Positions 1 through 10,833 of a stretch of DNA of 64,000 nucleotides are shown piece by piece. This DNA is from Sulfurirhabdus autotrophica (GTDB lineage: Bacteria; Pseudomonadota; Gammaproteobacteria; Burkholderiales; SMCO01). The notes under the pieces are model-generated. The model searched no databases and was not told the DNA's origin. It saw nothing but the letters and a program-made list of their open reading frames with translations. The translations under genes and the position numbers were made by a program. Position 1 is the first letter of the stretch. Every line of letters begins with the position of its first letter. Where the stretch lies: contig NZ_SMCO01000012.1 in assembly GCF_004346685.1 (NCBI RefSeq), positions 1-64,000 on the forward strand, in the 5' to 3' direction.

Positions 1-48
1 CGATGATAGTGTGGATTACCCATGCGAAAGTAGGTCACCGCCAGGCTT
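1..48 (+). rRNA. rrf: 5S ribosomal RNA, 3' end only
   Basis: The first 48 bases match the conserved 3' portion of bacterial 5S rRNA: a GATAGTGTGG...CCCATGCGAAAGTAGG block ending in CCGCCAGGCTT. The 5' part lies outside the window, so an rRNA operon reading in the plus direction ends here. No tRNA follows it. Confidence 0.93.
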
Positions 49-55
49 CTATTCT

Positions 56-92
56 AAAAACCCCTCCTAGCACTAGCTTCGAGGGGTTTTTT
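56..92 (+). terminator. Rho-independent terminator of the rRNA operon
   Basis: The arms AAAAACCCCTC (56-66) and GAGGGGTTTTT (81-91) are complementary and the right arm ends in a run of T. It sits directly after the 5S rRNA, as expected for the end of an rrn transcript. Confidence 0.9.
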
Positions 93-99
93 ATTGTCC

Positions 100-411
100 A
101 GTTTTCGATAATTGAGTTTATTTAACGTAGTTCTGCTAATTATTTAACTAGGGTTATTTGAGTTCTAAAGCTTTGCCAGTGTTGAGCACGCATTTGCGTT
201 GAATCAATTTGGTCCCAAGATAGTATGTTGTATTCCTAGAGTATGTGAGCTTATCTTGAGTAACATATTGAATCGCTGGTTGAACTTTTGGCTAAGTGAT
301 TTTCTAAATACCGAATATATCAAGTAGTTATTATATCCACATCATTTTCGCAGGAGAGTTTGCAGTAATGAGTGGAGATAACCTGGGTTTGGCGGTATTT
401 CCGAGTGATTG
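100..411. other. Gene-free AT-rich stretch
   Basis: About 310 bases between the rRNA terminator and the 3' end of uppP. It is AT-rich with stop codons in all frames. The only reading frame with a ribosome-binding-like sequence is a 15-codon ORF at 368-415, which I do not consider a gene. I see no RNA, repeat or clear promoter here. Confidence 0.6.
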
Positions 412-1233
412 TTAAATCATAGCCTGGAAGAGTTCAGCACGATAGTAGATGAGTAATATCACACCAAAAATTACCCGGTACCACGCAAACACAATAAAGT
501 TATGATTCGCAATATAGTGCAGTAGCGCTCTGATGGCGAAAAAAGCGCTGATAAAAGCGGTTATGAAACCAACTAAAAATACATTGAGATCGCTGGCATG
601 GAGCAAATCCCAATGCTTGTAAACATCATAGAATGTCGCAGCAAACATGATGGGTATGGCGAGGAAAAAAGAGAACTCGGTGGCAGCTTTTCGGCTTAGC
701 CCGAAATACATACCTCCCATAATGGTTGACCCGGATCGTGACATGCCGGGGATGAGGGCTAAACATTGTGATAAACCCACCTTGAGTGCATCCGGCCAAC
801 GAATGTCGTCAACTGTTTCAATGTGCGTAGTCAGTTTTTTCTTTTCAATCCAAAATATGAATAATCCGCCAACGATAAAGGCAATAGCGACAGAAAAAGG
901 ATTAAACAAATGCGCTTTGATGGACTTGATAAATAGCAAACCCAAAAAAGCTGCCGGGAAAAATCCAATGGTGATGTTGATGATGAATCGCTGGGAGTTT
1001 GCTTCTGATGCAATGCCGCTGATAACAGAACCTATTTTATGCCGGTATTCCCAGCAGACTGCCAGAATTGCTCCTAGCTGAATGACAATCTCAAAAACCT
1101 TTCCGACTTCATCATTAAAGCTTAGTAAATCACCGGCTATAATAAGATGACCAGTACTGGAAATGGGTAAGAATTCTGTCAGACCTTCCACTATGCCCAA
1201 TATGAAAGCCTTGAGCAGGATGATGTAATCCAT
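412..1233 (-). CDS. uppP: Undecaprenyl-diphosphatase UppP (BacA)
   Basis: Integral inner-membrane phosphatase that converts undecaprenyl diphosphate to the monophosphate, recycling the lipid carrier for peptidoglycan and O-antigen. At 273 residues it has the usual family length. Residues 13-29 carry the conserved glutamate-rich motif with E16 and E20 followed by PISSTGH, and residues 162-170 carry PGMSRSGST with the catalytic arginine R166. Several hydrophobic helices fill the rest. The ATG at 1233 is preceded by AAGGGA. It follows thiC on the same strand but is separated from it by a terminator, so it is probably transcribed on its own. It is relevant here because every lipid-linked glycan assembled by the neighbouring genes consumes this carrier. 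Confidence 0.96.
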   Translation of the reverse strand: MDYIILLKAFILGIVEGLTEFLPISSTGHLIIAGDLLSFNDEVGKVFEIVIQLGAILAVCWEYRHKIGSVISGIASEANSQRFIINITIGFFPAAFLGLLFIKSIKAHLFNPFSVAIAFIVGGLFIFWIEKKKLTTHIETVDDIRWPDALKVGLSQCLALIPGMSRSGSTIMGGMYFGLSRKAATEFSFFLAIPIMFAATFYDVYKHWDLLHASDLNVFLVGFITAFISAFFAIRALLHYIANHNFIVFAWYRVIFGVILLIYYRAELFQAMI

Positions 1234-1299
1234 TGTTGTTATTTTCCCTTAGAATTATGCAATTGCATTAAAAGTGGTTATTGTCGCAGACTAGCAGGT

Positions 1300-1348
1300 A
1301 AAAAAATACCCCTGTAAGAATCAGGCATAACCTTTATCTTGAAGGGGC
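1300..1348 (-). terminator. Rho-independent terminator of thiC
   Basis: Read on the minus strand, CCCCTTCAAGA (top of the stem near 1346) can pair with TCTTACAGGGG (near 1310) with a two-base internal loop, followed directly by TATTTTTTT. It lies between thiC and uppP and reads in the thiC direction. Confidence 0.7.
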
Positions 1349-1369
1349 AATTGTATGTTTCTTGCGTGA

Positions 1370-3287
<1,918 letters not shown>

Positions 3288-3290
<3 letters not shown>

Positions 3291-3372
3291 GACGGTATGA
3301 TCCGTATCAGGTTCAAAGGGTATTTCTCACCCTGCAGAAGGGGATAATTTTTCCTGCAGGGACCCCTAGCTA
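3288..3372 (-). promoter_or_regulatory. TPP (THI-box) riboswitch
   Basis: On the minus strand the conserved THI elements occur in order: a CTAGGGGTCCCTGCAGG start, then CTGCAGGGTGAGAAATACCC, then TTTGAACCTGATACGGATCAT. These are the pyrimidine-sensing CUGAGA-like and the GAACCUGAU diphosphate-sensing segments of the TPP aptamer. It lies about 50 bases upstream of thiC, the standard target. Confidence 0.94.
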
Positions 3373-3380
3373 TGGGTGTG

Positions 3381-3409
3381 AAATTACTGGATTTATGAAA
3401 TAATTGCAA
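3381..3409 (-). promoter_or_regulatory. Candidate sigma70 promoter for thiC
   Basis: Minus-strand TTGCAA (3409-3404), a 17-base spacer, then TAATTT (3386-3381). The -10 is weak, but the predicted transcription start near 3374 would lie just upstream of the riboswitch. Confidence 0.35.
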
Positions 3410-3448
3410 GTTATCGTTACAGTTTAGCAGAGAAATCGGAGCAACCGG

Positions 3449-4108
3449 ATGACTATGGATATTGAGAAAGCACGCTTTAATATGGTGGAGCAGCAAATCC
3501 GACCATGGGATGTATTGGATCAGGGTGTACTGAATCTTCTGTTCAAGGTAAAGCGGGAAGAATTCGTGCCGCTTGCTTACCAAGGCCTTACCTTTGTGGA
3601 TATGGAAATTCCACTGGGTCACGGGGAAGTAATGCTTTCGCCAAAACTCGAAGCACGGATTCTTCAGGAAGTGGCGGTCAAAAAAACCGATAAGGTATTG
3701 GAAGTGGGAACTGGCAGCGGTTATATGACTGCATTGTTGGCACACGAGGCAATGCATGTCTATAGTGTTGAGATTATTCCTGAGTTCAAAATGCAGGCAG
3801 ATCAAAATCTGAAAGCGCACGGGATAACCAATGCTACTTTGGAGATTGGCGATGCAGCGTGTGACTGGAATCGACAAGGTCCATATGATGTGATTATCCT
3901 GACTGGATCAGTGCCGGTGATTCCGGAGAAATTTAAACAAAATCTGACTACGGGTGGCAGGTTATTTGTTGTAGAGGGTGATGCTCCTCTGATGGAGGCT
4001 AAACTGATTACCTGTGTTGCAGATGGCGTGTATAACACCGTGGTGCTGTTTGAGACATGTATTGCCCCGTTGAAAAATGTGCTGCAACCTCAGCGTTTTG
4101 TGTTTTAG
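3449..4108 (+). CDS. Protein-L-isoaspartate O-methyltransferase-like protein
   Basis: Cytoplasmic SAM-dependent methyltransferase of the PCMT family, 219 residues. The SAM-binding motif LEVGTGSGYMTALLA lies at about residues 84-98. The N-terminal half has the family pattern VKREEFVP and a glycine-rich GHGE segment. The canonical PCMT substrate motif (QTISQPYIVA type) is replaced here by EVMLSPKLEARIL, so the repair reaction on isoaspartyl residues is not certain. The gene starts a plus-strand group with a rhodanese and a TolC homologue, an arrangement I know from betaproteobacteria. It is divergent from thiC. The second codon pair offers an alternative ATG at 3455. Confidence 0.85.
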   Translation: MTMDIEKARFNMVEQQIRPWDVLDQGVLNLLFKVKREEFVPLAYQGLTFVDMEIPLGHGEVMLSPKLEARILQEVAVKKTDKVLEVGTGSGYMTALLAHEAMHVYSVEIIPEFKMQADQNLKAHGITNATLEIGDAACDWNRQGPYDVIILTGSVPVIPEKFKQNLTTGGRLFVVEGDAPLMEAKLITCVADGVYNTVVLFETCIAPLKNVLQPQRFVF

Positions 4109-4129
4109 TATTTAATAGTGGTGTGAGTT

Positions 4130-4453
4130 ATGCAACAAATTAGCCCTGATGGATTGCAGCAATGGCTGGGCGATCAAACGCGGGTGCAGCCTTTTTTACT
4201 GGATGTGCGCGAACCTTGGGAGTATGAAACTTGTCATATTGAAGGTTCCAGATTAATTCCGATGAATCAGGTCCCCGACAAGTTTGAAGGTTTGGATAAA
4301 ATGGCTGATATTGTGGTCATTTGCCATCACGGTGTGCGTAGCTACCGTGTCGCTCAATTTTTGGAACATTATGGGTTTGCCAAGGTTTATAATTTACAAA
4401 GTGGTGTGGATGGTTGGGCCAAAGAAGTGGATCCCGCCATGCGACTATATTAA
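4130..4453 (+). CDS. Rhodanese-like sulfurtransferase
   Basis: Single-domain rhodanese of 107 residues, which would carry a persulfide on its active-site cysteine. The loop CHHGVRS at residues 65-71 contains the catalytic C65, and the domain-start motif LLDVREPWEYE is at residues 23-33 with the usual HIEGS a few residues later. No signal peptide, so cytoplasmic. It lies 21 bases after the Pcm-like gene and 9 bases before the TolC homologue, consistent with cotranscription. The sulfur acceptor is unknown. Confidence 0.92.
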   Translation: MQQISPDGLQQWLGDQTRVQPFLLDVREPWEYETCHIEGSRLIPMNQVPDKFEGLDKMADIVVICHHGVRSYRVAQFLEHYGFAKVYNLQSGVDGWAKEVDPAMRLY

Positions 4454-4462
4454 GAGGAAAGT

Positions 4463-5770
4463 ATGAAACGTCTATCAATTCTGATGGTTGGAATGGCTTT
4501 CAGCCCTGTACTTCATGCTGAAAATATGATGGATGCCTACCGTGAGGCACAAAGTCATGATGCGGTTTTTGCTTCCGCAAAGGCTGCGCATCGTGCCGGT
4601 CTGGAAAAATTACCTCAAGGCAGGGCATTGCTGCTGCCTTCGGTCAATTTAAGTGCCGATACCACAGAAAATAGCGTGAAACGCGAAGGCGCGGCGCGGA
4701 CCAATTACAATTCATATGGCTATACATTAGCCTTGAGCCAGCCGATTTTCCGCAAGCAGAACTTTGCACAGTATGAGCAATCAAAACAGCAGGTAACACA
4801 AGCCGAGGCGCAGCTGGCGATTGCTAAACAGGATTTGATTTTACGCGTTGCCCAAGCTTACTTTGATGCTTTGCTGGCGCAGGATAATGTGGCGTTTGCG
4901 TCCAGTTATAAAACGGCTATTTCTGAACAGCTTGCGCAAGCCAAGCGTAATTTTGAGGTGGGTACGGCGACGATTACGGATACCCATGAAGCTCAGGCTC
5001 GATTTGATTTGGCGACTTCACAAGAAATTGCGGCGCGTAATGATCTGGAAGTCAAAAAATTTGCATTGCAGAAAGTGATTGGCAAAATTCCGTCTTCACT
5101 CTCTAGATTGAGTGATAAGCTCCCCCTTAAAACCCCAGAACCTAATGACATGGAACAGTGGGTGGCTTCTTCTGAGCAACAGAATTTGCAATTTCAAATT
5201 CAACAGGCTGCATTTGAAATAGCTAATCAGGAAGTAGAGCGTAATCGTGGCGGTCACTATCCGACGCTTGATGTCGTAGCTTCTTATCGAGATGCAAATA
5301 ACACCAACCTGAGTTTTGGAATTGGTGGAAATACGCAATCTACTGCCATTGGTTTGCAGTTGAATCTGCCGATTTTTTCTGGCGGTTCGACGAGTTCAAA
5401 AGTGCGCGAGGCAGTGGCGAATCAGGATAAGGCGCGGGAAGACCTTGAAGATACGCGACGCCAAGTGGTATTGCAAACTCGTCAGGCTTTTCTGGGTGTA
5501 ACCAGTGGTGAGGCGCAGGTGCGGGCTTTGGAGCAAGCATTGGTTTCCACCCAAAGTTCGCTGGATTCCACCAAGTTGGGTTTTGAAGTCGGAGTGAGAA
5601 CCAGCGTGGATGTGCTGAATGCGCAGCAACAGTTGTTTAGTGCTAAACGGGATCTGTCGCAGGCGCGTTACACTTATATTATGAATCAGCTCAAGCTCAA
5701 ATCTGCTGTTGGTACTCTGGGCGAAGCAGATCTGGAGCAGGTTAACAGTTTGTTGGCGCAAGCCAAGTAA
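4463..5770 (+). CDS. tolC: TolC-family outer membrane efflux protein
   Basis: Outer-membrane channel for type I secretion or tripartite efflux, 435 residues. A signal peptide ending in VLHA is followed from about residue 24 by the duplicated OEP repeat: a first helical-hairpin segment (about 80-210) and a second (about 300-425) rich in Q, A and E, with ARFDLATSQ and the strand motif FSGGSTSS typical of TolC. GAGGAAAG precedes the ATG. No inner-membrane pump or adaptor is encoded nearby, so its partner must lie elsewhere. It converges with kdoO and stops five bases before it. Confidence 0.92.
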   Translation: MKRLSILMVGMAFSPVLHAENMMDAYREAQSHDAVFASAKAAHRAGLEKLPQGRALLLPSVNLSADTTENSVKREGAARTNYNSYGYTLALSQPIFRKQNFAQYEQSKQQVTQAEAQLAIAKQDLILRVAQAYFDALLAQDNVAFASSYKTAISEQLAQAKRNFEVGTATITDTHEAQARFDLATSQEIAARNDLEVKKFALQKVIGKIPSSLSRLSDKLPLKTPEPNDMEQWVASSEQQNLQFQIQQAAFEIANQEVERNRGGHYPTLDVVASYRDANNTNLSFGIGGNTQSTAIGLQLNLPIFSGGSTSSKVREAVANQDKAREDLEDTRRQVVLQTRQAFLGVTSGEAQVRALEQALVSTQSSLDSTKLGFEVGVRTSVDVLNAQQQLFSAKRDLSQARYTYIMNQLKLKSAVGTLGEADLEQVNSLLAQAK

Positions 5771-5774
5771 CTTA

Positions 5775-6650
5775 CTAAGCGACTAACGGCCTTCCCGTTA
5801 GTCGTTCCAGTACTTTCAATGGTGCAGTTTGCTGATTATGCAACGCGGCCAAAGGCAAATGAAAAGTTTGCTCCAGCATGTACTGTCCCGACATGGCAGC
5901 GTGAAGCACTTGGTCGCTGAAAACGATCCAGACGCAGCCTGCGGGAAGTGCGAGTTCCTGTTGTGGCCCATTTTTCTGATAATCCAGATCCGCTTTCATC
6001 GTATCGTGTAAATGTAGCATGATGTGGTCGTATTCTGACCGCCGTCCTTTGGTAATACCCAGCTTATCCATCATCCACGCAGAACCGGGGAATGGCGATT
6101 TGATTTGTGGCAAATAATGATTGGCCAGACTTTCAAAAGGTTCGCCAACGCGCCAGATTCGAGGCCTGTTGTCAGGGTTGATATTGGCAAATACGCGTAG
6201 AATGCGTTCTCCATGGGTTGGTCGCGATGGAAAGGCATCGACGTGAAGGCGTTTATCATCTTTTTTGTAAGAACTAGCTCGTTGCTCAACTTCAAATGGA
6301 CGGAAACTGGTGCGGCCATGTCCCAAGTGGGGAACGTATTCCGGGAACAAGTCTGAAACTAAATGGGTGGCCTGGCTGGCAAATCGGGCAATCATGGCTT
6401 TTAGCTGTGCCAAATCGGATTCATTGCCTTGTGCCCCTTTTATAGCCTTACCGTCATAACTGATATTTTTTGATTTTCCGTCTGACCATTGCGGGGAAAG
6501 AAAGCGGGTTTCCTGGGGTGACAGGGTAAATGCGAGGTGCGGTAAAAACAATACCTGCCCATTTTCCAGAGAGCAGATGGCGTCATTCTGAAGTGCGGGA
6601 GGGAAAGCTTCTTCCCAGGATGTGATTTCAAAGGTTTGCACTGGGTTCAT
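5775..6650 (-). CDS. kdoO: Kdo hydroxylase KdoO (lipid A inner-core dioxygenase)
   Basis: Fe(II)/2-oxoglutarate-dependent oxygenase of 291 residues that hydroxylates the outer Kdo sugar of Kdo2-lipid A to Ko. The iron ligands appear as H136-V-D138 in RLHVDAFPSR and the distal H250 in SDQVLHAAMS; the R and GERILRVF segments match the family. I chose the ATG at 6650, because the longer frame starts only with TTG at 6689 and adds 13 residues without a recognisable domain. It lies directly downstream of waaA on the same strand, which fits acting on the product of WaaA. Function is by family; the substrate is inferred from context. Confidence 0.88.
   Translation of the reverse strand: MNPVQTFEITSWEEAFPPALQNDAICSLENGQVLFLPHLAFTLSPQETRFLSPQWSDGKSKNISYDGKAIKGAQGNESDLAQLKAMIARFASQATHLVSDLFPEYVPHLGHGRTSFRPFEVEQRASSYKKDDKRLHVDAFPSRPTHGERILRVFANINPDNRPRIWRVGEPFESLANHYLPQIKSPFPGSAWMMDKLGITKGRRSEYDHIMLHLHDTMKADLDYQKNGPQQELALPAGCVWIVFSDQVLHAAMSGQYMLEQTFHLPLAALHNQQTAPLKVLERLTGRPLVA
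5780..5804. terminator. Ten-base-pair hairpin between tolC and kdoO
   Basis: CGACTAACGG (5780-5789) and CCGTTAGTCG (5795-5804) are perfect inverted repeats with a five-base loop. The hairpin overlaps the last codons of kdoO and follows the tolC stop by 9 bases. Neither side has a strong T-run, so it may be a shared 3'-end stabiliser or a weak bidirectional terminator. Confidence 0.5.
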
Positions 6651-6704
6651 GTTTTTTTCCAAAGTGGCTGGTTGCGGCAAATATAGCAAATGAAGGTGTC
6701 TGCT

Positions 6705-7964
6705 TCAATCCAAAAAGGGCGATATTAATTTGATGAGTCGATCTGTGGCGCCGCGATGTGCTTGGCTAAAAAGGAGGGCTGATTCGGCCATTTTAATGCG
6801 CTGCGTGTTACTTAGCAGTAGTTCATCGGTTTTCTGGGCAAGCTCGATAAAGTTTTCTATTCTGATCGCAGCGCCTGAATCGACTGCCTGCTTTGCGACA
6901 TCAGTAAAATTAAAGGTATGTGGGCCGATAAGTGCTGGTACGCCCATCGCACTGGCTTCAATCAGGTTTTGCCCACCATAAGGCAGCAGGCTACCGCCAA
7001 TAAAGGCAATATCGCAGGCTCCATAGTAGGCAAATAATTCTCCCATTGTGTCGCCCAAAACCACTTTAGTATCTTCAGCAATGGGCAGGTTGTCGCTCTT
7101 ACGCTGAAATTGAATGCCATTTTGCTCAAGGAGTACCGCTACTTCATCAAAGCGTTGCGGGTGGCGCGGCACGATAACCGTCAGAATATTCGGGGTGTTG
7201 ATATGGGTGAGTGCTTCTAAAATTAACGCCTCTTCTCCGTCCCGTGTGCTTGAAGCTAGAAAAACTGGGCGGTCGGCACCAAATTGTATTCTGAGTGTTT
7301 CGCCTTGTGTTTTAGCGGTTTCTGGCGGGGTGACATCGAATTTCAAATTGCCACTGATGGTGACAGAGGTCGCGCCAAGCTGGTGTAGGCGTGCTGCATC
7401 GTCTTCAGTTTGGGCCGAGATCACTTCGAGCGATTTTAGTGCCTCATTTGTTAAATGCGGAAGGCGAGCATATTTTTTGGCTGATTTGTCGGACAGGCGT
7501 GCATTGGCTAAAATCAGTGGAATTTGGCTTCTTTTGCATGCGTGGATCAGATTGAACCATATTTCTGTTTCCATCAAAATGCCAATTGCAGGCTTAAAGT
7601 GTTGTAAAAAACGTTGTGCCGCAAACGGATAGTCATAGGGTAAGTAGCAGCGCAGGACGTTTTCACCAAATAGCATTTCACTGGTTTCTCGGCCAGTAGG
7701 CGTCATATGGGTGAGTAAAATCTGGTGCTGGGGATATTTTGCTTGCAAGGCTTTTACTAATGGGACAGCAGCGCGAGTTTCTCCAACAGAAACAGCGTGG
7801 ATCCAGATAAGGGGTTTCAGTGGCAGGATGCTATAGAAACCAAAGCGTTCTCTAATATGCTTGTGATAGGCTGGTTGACGACGTCCGCGCCACAGCAATC
7901 GCCATGCGACATATGGCAGCAATAAAAAGAGCAAAACAGTATATATGGTACGGTTTCTGATCAT
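6705..7964 (-). CDS. waaA: Kdo transferase WaaA (KdtA)
   Basis: Transfers Kdo from CMP-Kdo to the lipid A precursor, the first step of the LPS core, at the cytoplasmic face of the inner membrane. The 419-residue length is typical. An N-terminal membrane anchor (about residues 7-25) is followed by WIHAVSVGE with the catalytic E62 and the PTGRE acceptor segment, and the C-terminal half has the GT-B pattern FIGGSLLPYGGQNLIEASA. The ATG at 7964 overlaps the waaC stop (ATGA), so the two are translationally coupled. Whether it adds one or two Kdo units cannot be told from sequence. Confidence 0.97.
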   Translation of the reverse strand: MIRNRTIYTVLLFLLLPYVAWRLLWRGRRQPAYHKHIRERFGFYSILPLKPLIWIHAVSVGETRAAVPLVKALQAKYPQHQILLTHMTPTGRETSEMLFGENVLRCYLPYDYPFAAQRFLQHFKPAIGILMETEIWFNLIHACKRSQIPLILANARLSDKSAKKYARLPHLTNEALKSLEVISAQTEDDAARLHQLGATSVTISGNLKFDVTPPETAKTQGETLRIQFGADRPVFLASSTRDGEEALILEALTHINTPNILTVIVPRHPQRFDEVAVLLEQNGIQFQRKSDNLPIAEDTKVVLGDTMGELFAYYGACDIAFIGGSLLPYGGQNLIEASAMGVPALIGPHTFNFTDVAKQAVDSGAAIRIENFIELAQKTDELLLSNTQRIKMAESALLFSQAHRGATDRLIKLISPFLD

Positions 7965-8920
7965 GCTTTATTTACTGCTTCTACGGCGCTAATGACTTCC
8001 GCAACAGTTGGTGGGGTGCCAAAGTTGCCCAGGTTGCGTATGGGGCTATCTGCATACAGACCATTTACCGCCGGGTCGGAGCCACAGAAAATAGCCACAA
8101 CAGGCTTTTGGAGGGCTGCAGTCAGATGCACCAGTCCTGTATCTACGCCAACTACGCCTCTAGCATGGGCGAGCATGGCTGCAGCCTCTTCCAGGCGCAT
8201 GGCAGGGGGTACGATTGCGTCAGGGATCAGTTCTGCAAGGCGTTTGCTGCGCGCATGTTCACTGGAATTACCCCAAGGTAATATACATATGATTCCTTGA
8301 TTTTTATAATAAGCACCTAGTTCTATCCATGCAGACTCAGGCCAGAGTTTCTCATTTCGGCTCGTGGCGTGAAGTAATACCGCATAGGGATTTTCAGGGA
8401 GCCATGATGGTGTCAGGGCAGGCGCAACAATGCCATAATTAATATGCGGCTCAGGCTTGTATCCAAACGTTTGTGCTGCGAGCAGCCGATAACGGTCAAC
8501 AGCATGACGTGTTTTATCAACAGAAAATTTCTTGTTGTAGAAAAGAGTAGCTAAAGGTTCCCAGGCACTGTCCCAAGCGAATCCACAACGCGTGCCTTTT
8601 GCAATTCGAGTAATAAGCGCACTTTTCATCAAACCTTGTGTATCGAGCACAATATCGTACTGCTTGTTTTGCAGTTTTTGTTTGAAGTCCTTGATCTCAT
8701 GCCATGTGGAGCGCTTGAAAAGGTTTTTCCTCCAGCGCCGGATGGAAACAGGGATTATCGTTTTTACCCCGGGATGCATCTTGGGAATATCTGAGAATGG
8801 CGCTTCCACAACCCAGTCGATTTGGGCGTCTGGGAAATGGGAAAGAATGTCCGTTACCACGGGTAAATTGTTAATCACATCTCCCATGGAGGAGGTTTTT
8901 ACAAGTAATATGTTGATCAT
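7961..8920 (-). CDS. waaC: LPS heptosyltransferase I, WaaC
   Basis: Family-9 glycosyltransferase of 319 residues that adds the first L-glycero-D-manno-heptose to Kdo. The N-terminal motif ILLVKTSSMGDVINNLP contains the catalytic aspartate D14, and the C-terminal nucleotide-sugar motif GVDTGLVHLTAAL is present near residue 250. The KTSSMGD signature separates WaaC from WaaF. It opens the minus-strand series waaC-waaA-kdoO and is divergent from the family-2 transferase, with only 50 bases between the two starts, where promoters for both directions must lie. Confidence 0.95.
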   Translation of the reverse strand: MINILLVKTSSMGDVINNLPVVTDILSHFPDAQIDWVVEAPFSDIPKMHPGVKTIIPVSIRRWRKNLFKRSTWHEIKDFKQKLQNKQYDIVLDTQGLMKSALITRIAKGTRCGFAWDSAWEPLATLFYNKKFSVDKTRHAVDRYRLLAAQTFGYKPEPHINYGIVAPALTPSWLPENPYAVLLHATSRNEKLWPESAWIELGAYYKNQGIICILPWGNSSEHARSKRLAELIPDAIVPPAMRLEEAAAMLAHARGVVGVDTGLVHLTAALQKPVVAIFCGSDPAVNGLYADSPIRNLGNFGTPPTVAEVISAVEAVNKA

Positions 8921-8970
8921 CCGCCTATTTTAACGTAACGGGCGGCTCAGTTTCGCATAAAATAGCGAGC

Positions 8971-9750
8971 ATGATGCAAAATACAAATAAGAACACTCGA
9001 CAGCCATTATCTGTGACCATTGTTGCACTGAATGCAGCGCATCAGATCACTGCCTGTCTGGAATCCGTCGCGTTCGCCGATGAAATTGTGGTGGTCGATT
9101 CAGGTAGCACGGACGCTACGCTGGAGATTGCTCGCAAACATGGTGCGCGTGTAATCCATCAGGATTGGTTGGGTTTTGGCCCTCAAAAACAATTTGCTGT
9201 AACACAGGCGAGTTATGATTGGGTGTTGTGTCTGGATTGCGATGAACGTATTAGTGAGGGTTTGCGTCAATCTATCGAAGCTGCCTTGGTAAATCCGGAA
9301 TATCAGGCTTATCAAATGCCACGGTGCAACCGTTTTATGGGACGCTGGTTAAGGCATGGTGAAGGTTATCCAGACTGGAGTTTACGCTTGTTTAATCGTC
9401 ATGTGGCTGGTTGGAGCGAAGATGCCGTGCATGAGAAAGTAATCACTGCGACAACGGTGTGCAGGCTCAAAGGTGATCTCCTGCATGAGTCGGCAGAAAG
9501 TCTGGATACTTATCTGGAAAAGCAAAATCGTTATACGACACTTCAGGCGCAAAAAATGGCCGACCTGGGGAAGCTGGCCAGTTTGGTGCAACTGATATTC
9601 AGCCCGGTGTTAAGGTTTATCAAGTTTTACTTTGTTCGCTTGGGATTTCTCGATGGTTTGCCGGGTTTGGTGCATATATCAATTGGTTGTTTTAATAGTT
9701 TTATAAAATACGCCAAACTGAAAGCCCTGTCGCGCAAAGATGAGGGTTAA
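8971..9750 (+). CDS. Family-2 glycosyltransferase, WaaE/KdtX-like
   Basis: Cytoplasmic GT-A glycosyltransferase of 259 residues resembling the WaaE/KdtX group that adds glucose to inner-core heptose. The N-terminal VTIVALNAAHQI and VVVDSGSTDAT segments bind the nucleotide, and LDCDERISEGL holds the DXD-like metal site near residue 85. The W-x-E-D-A-V-H-E-K pattern near 150 is typical of this subgroup. Two adjacent ATG codons (8971, 8974) are possible starts. Its position next to waaC and waaA supports a role in the core. The exact sugar is not known. Confidence 0.85.
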   Translation: MMQNTNKNTRQPLSVTIVALNAAHQITACLESVAFADEIVVVDSGSTDATLEIARKHGARVIHQDWLGFGPQKQFAVTQASYDWVLCLDCDERISEGLRQSIEAALVNPEYQAYQMPRCNRFMGRWLRHGEGYPDWSLRLFNRHVAGWSEDAVHEKVITATTVCRLKGDLLHESAESLDTYLEKQNRYTTLQAQKMADLGKLASLVQLIFSPVLRFIKFYFVRLGFLDGLPGLVHISIGCFNSFIKYAKLKALSRKDEG

Positions 9751-9810
9751 AGGCACATCGTATTCCATGCTAATATGTCACAAACATTAATATTCCGAGA
9801 AGCAAAAACA

Positions 9811-10815
9811 ATGAAAATTCTGGTTACCGGCGCGGCAGGTTTTATCGGCATGCATGTCGCCAAGCGCTTGTTAGCACGTGGGGATGAAGTGGTAGGCGTA
9901 GATAATCTCAACGATTATTACGATGTCCAGTTGAAGCAGGACCGACTTGAACAGCTAAAGCCACACGATAATTTCCGTTTTGTTAAGATGGATATCGCAG
10001 ATCGTGAGGCTATGGCGGCACTGTTTGCCAAGGAGAAGTTTCAGCGGGTCATCAATCTGGCCGCGCAACCCGGCGTAAGATATTCACTTAAAAATCCCCA
10101 CGCCTATATCAATAGCAATATTGTCGGGTTTACCAATGTTCTCGAAGGCTGTCGCCACAATAATGTAGAGCATCTGGTTTATGCCAGCAGTTCCAGTGTT
10201 TATGGCGCCAACAGTAACATGCCATTTTCTGTGCACCAGAATGTGGATCATCCCGTTAGTCTTTACGCGGCGACCAAAAAAGCCAGTGAATTGATGGCGC
10301 ATACCTACAGCCATCTTTATAACCTGCCCACAACTGGTTTGCGTTTTTTTACGGTATACGGACCTTGGGGTCGGCCGGATATGTCGCCCTCTTTATTTAC
10401 AAGCGCAATTGTGGAAAACAGGCCGATAGATGTATTCAATGAGGGAAAAATGCAACGTGATTTTACCTATGTTGATGATATCGTTGAAGGGGTTGTCAGA
10501 GTGCTGGATCGGATTGCAACTCCCGATCCTGAATTTGACACCAATCAGCCGGATCCGGCTACAAGCTATGCACCTTACCGCCTATACAACATCGGTAACC
10601 ACGAACCCGTTCAGCTAATGGCATTTATTGAAACCATTGAAAAAGCAGTTGGCAAAACGGCGGTTAAAAATATGCTACCGATGCAGGCGGGTGATGTGGT
10701 GGCTACTTATGCAGATGTGGAAGATTTGAAGCAGGCAGTTGGGTTCGAACCTAAAACACCGTTGGCATCTGGGATTGGCAAGTTTGTGGAATGGTATAAG
10801 TCGTACTATAAATAG
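9811..10815 (+). CDS. UDP-glucuronate 4-epimerase (CapI/GalE-like SDR)
   Basis: Extended short-chain dehydrogenase of 334 residues that most likely interconverts UDP-glucuronate and UDP-galacturonate. The NAD-binding GAAGFIG is at residues 7-13, the serine motif ASSSSVYG at about 125-132, and the catalytic Y152-x3-K156. The [16 protein letters not shown] segment is characteristic of the CapI-type glucuronate epimerases rather than of GalE. I used the ATG at 9811, which follows GAGAAG; an upstream ATG at 9775 would add 12 residues unlike the family. It precedes the rhamnose genes and supplies a sugar for LPS or O-antigen. Confidence 0.88.
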   Translation: MKILVTGAAGFIGMHVAKRLLARGDEVVGVDNLNDYYDVQLKQDRLEQLKPHDNFRFVKMDIADREAMAALFAKEKFQRVINLAAQPGVRYSLKNPHAYINSNIVGFTNVLEGCRHNNVEHLVYASSSSVYGANSNMPFSVHQNVDHPVSLYAATKKASELMAHTYSHLYNLPTTGLRFFTVYGPWGRPDMSPSLFTSAIVENRPIDVFNEGKMQRDFTYVDDIVEGVVRVLDRIATPDPEFDTNQPDPATSYAPYRLYNIGNHEPVQLMAFIETIEKAVGKTAVKNMLPMQAGDVVATYADVEDLKQAVGFEPKTPLASGIGKFVEWYKSYYK

Positions 10816-10833
10816 TAACTGGCAGGAATTGAT

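Noticed and set aside
368-415. 15-codon reading frame before uppP's 3' end with an upstream AGGAGA
   Set aside because: Too short, no recognisable sequence, and the supposed ribosome binding site is too far from the ATG.
7114-7632. 172-codon plus-strand open frame
   Set aside because: Entirely antisense to waaA, whose motifs are certain; serine- and arginine-rich translation typical of a shadow frame.
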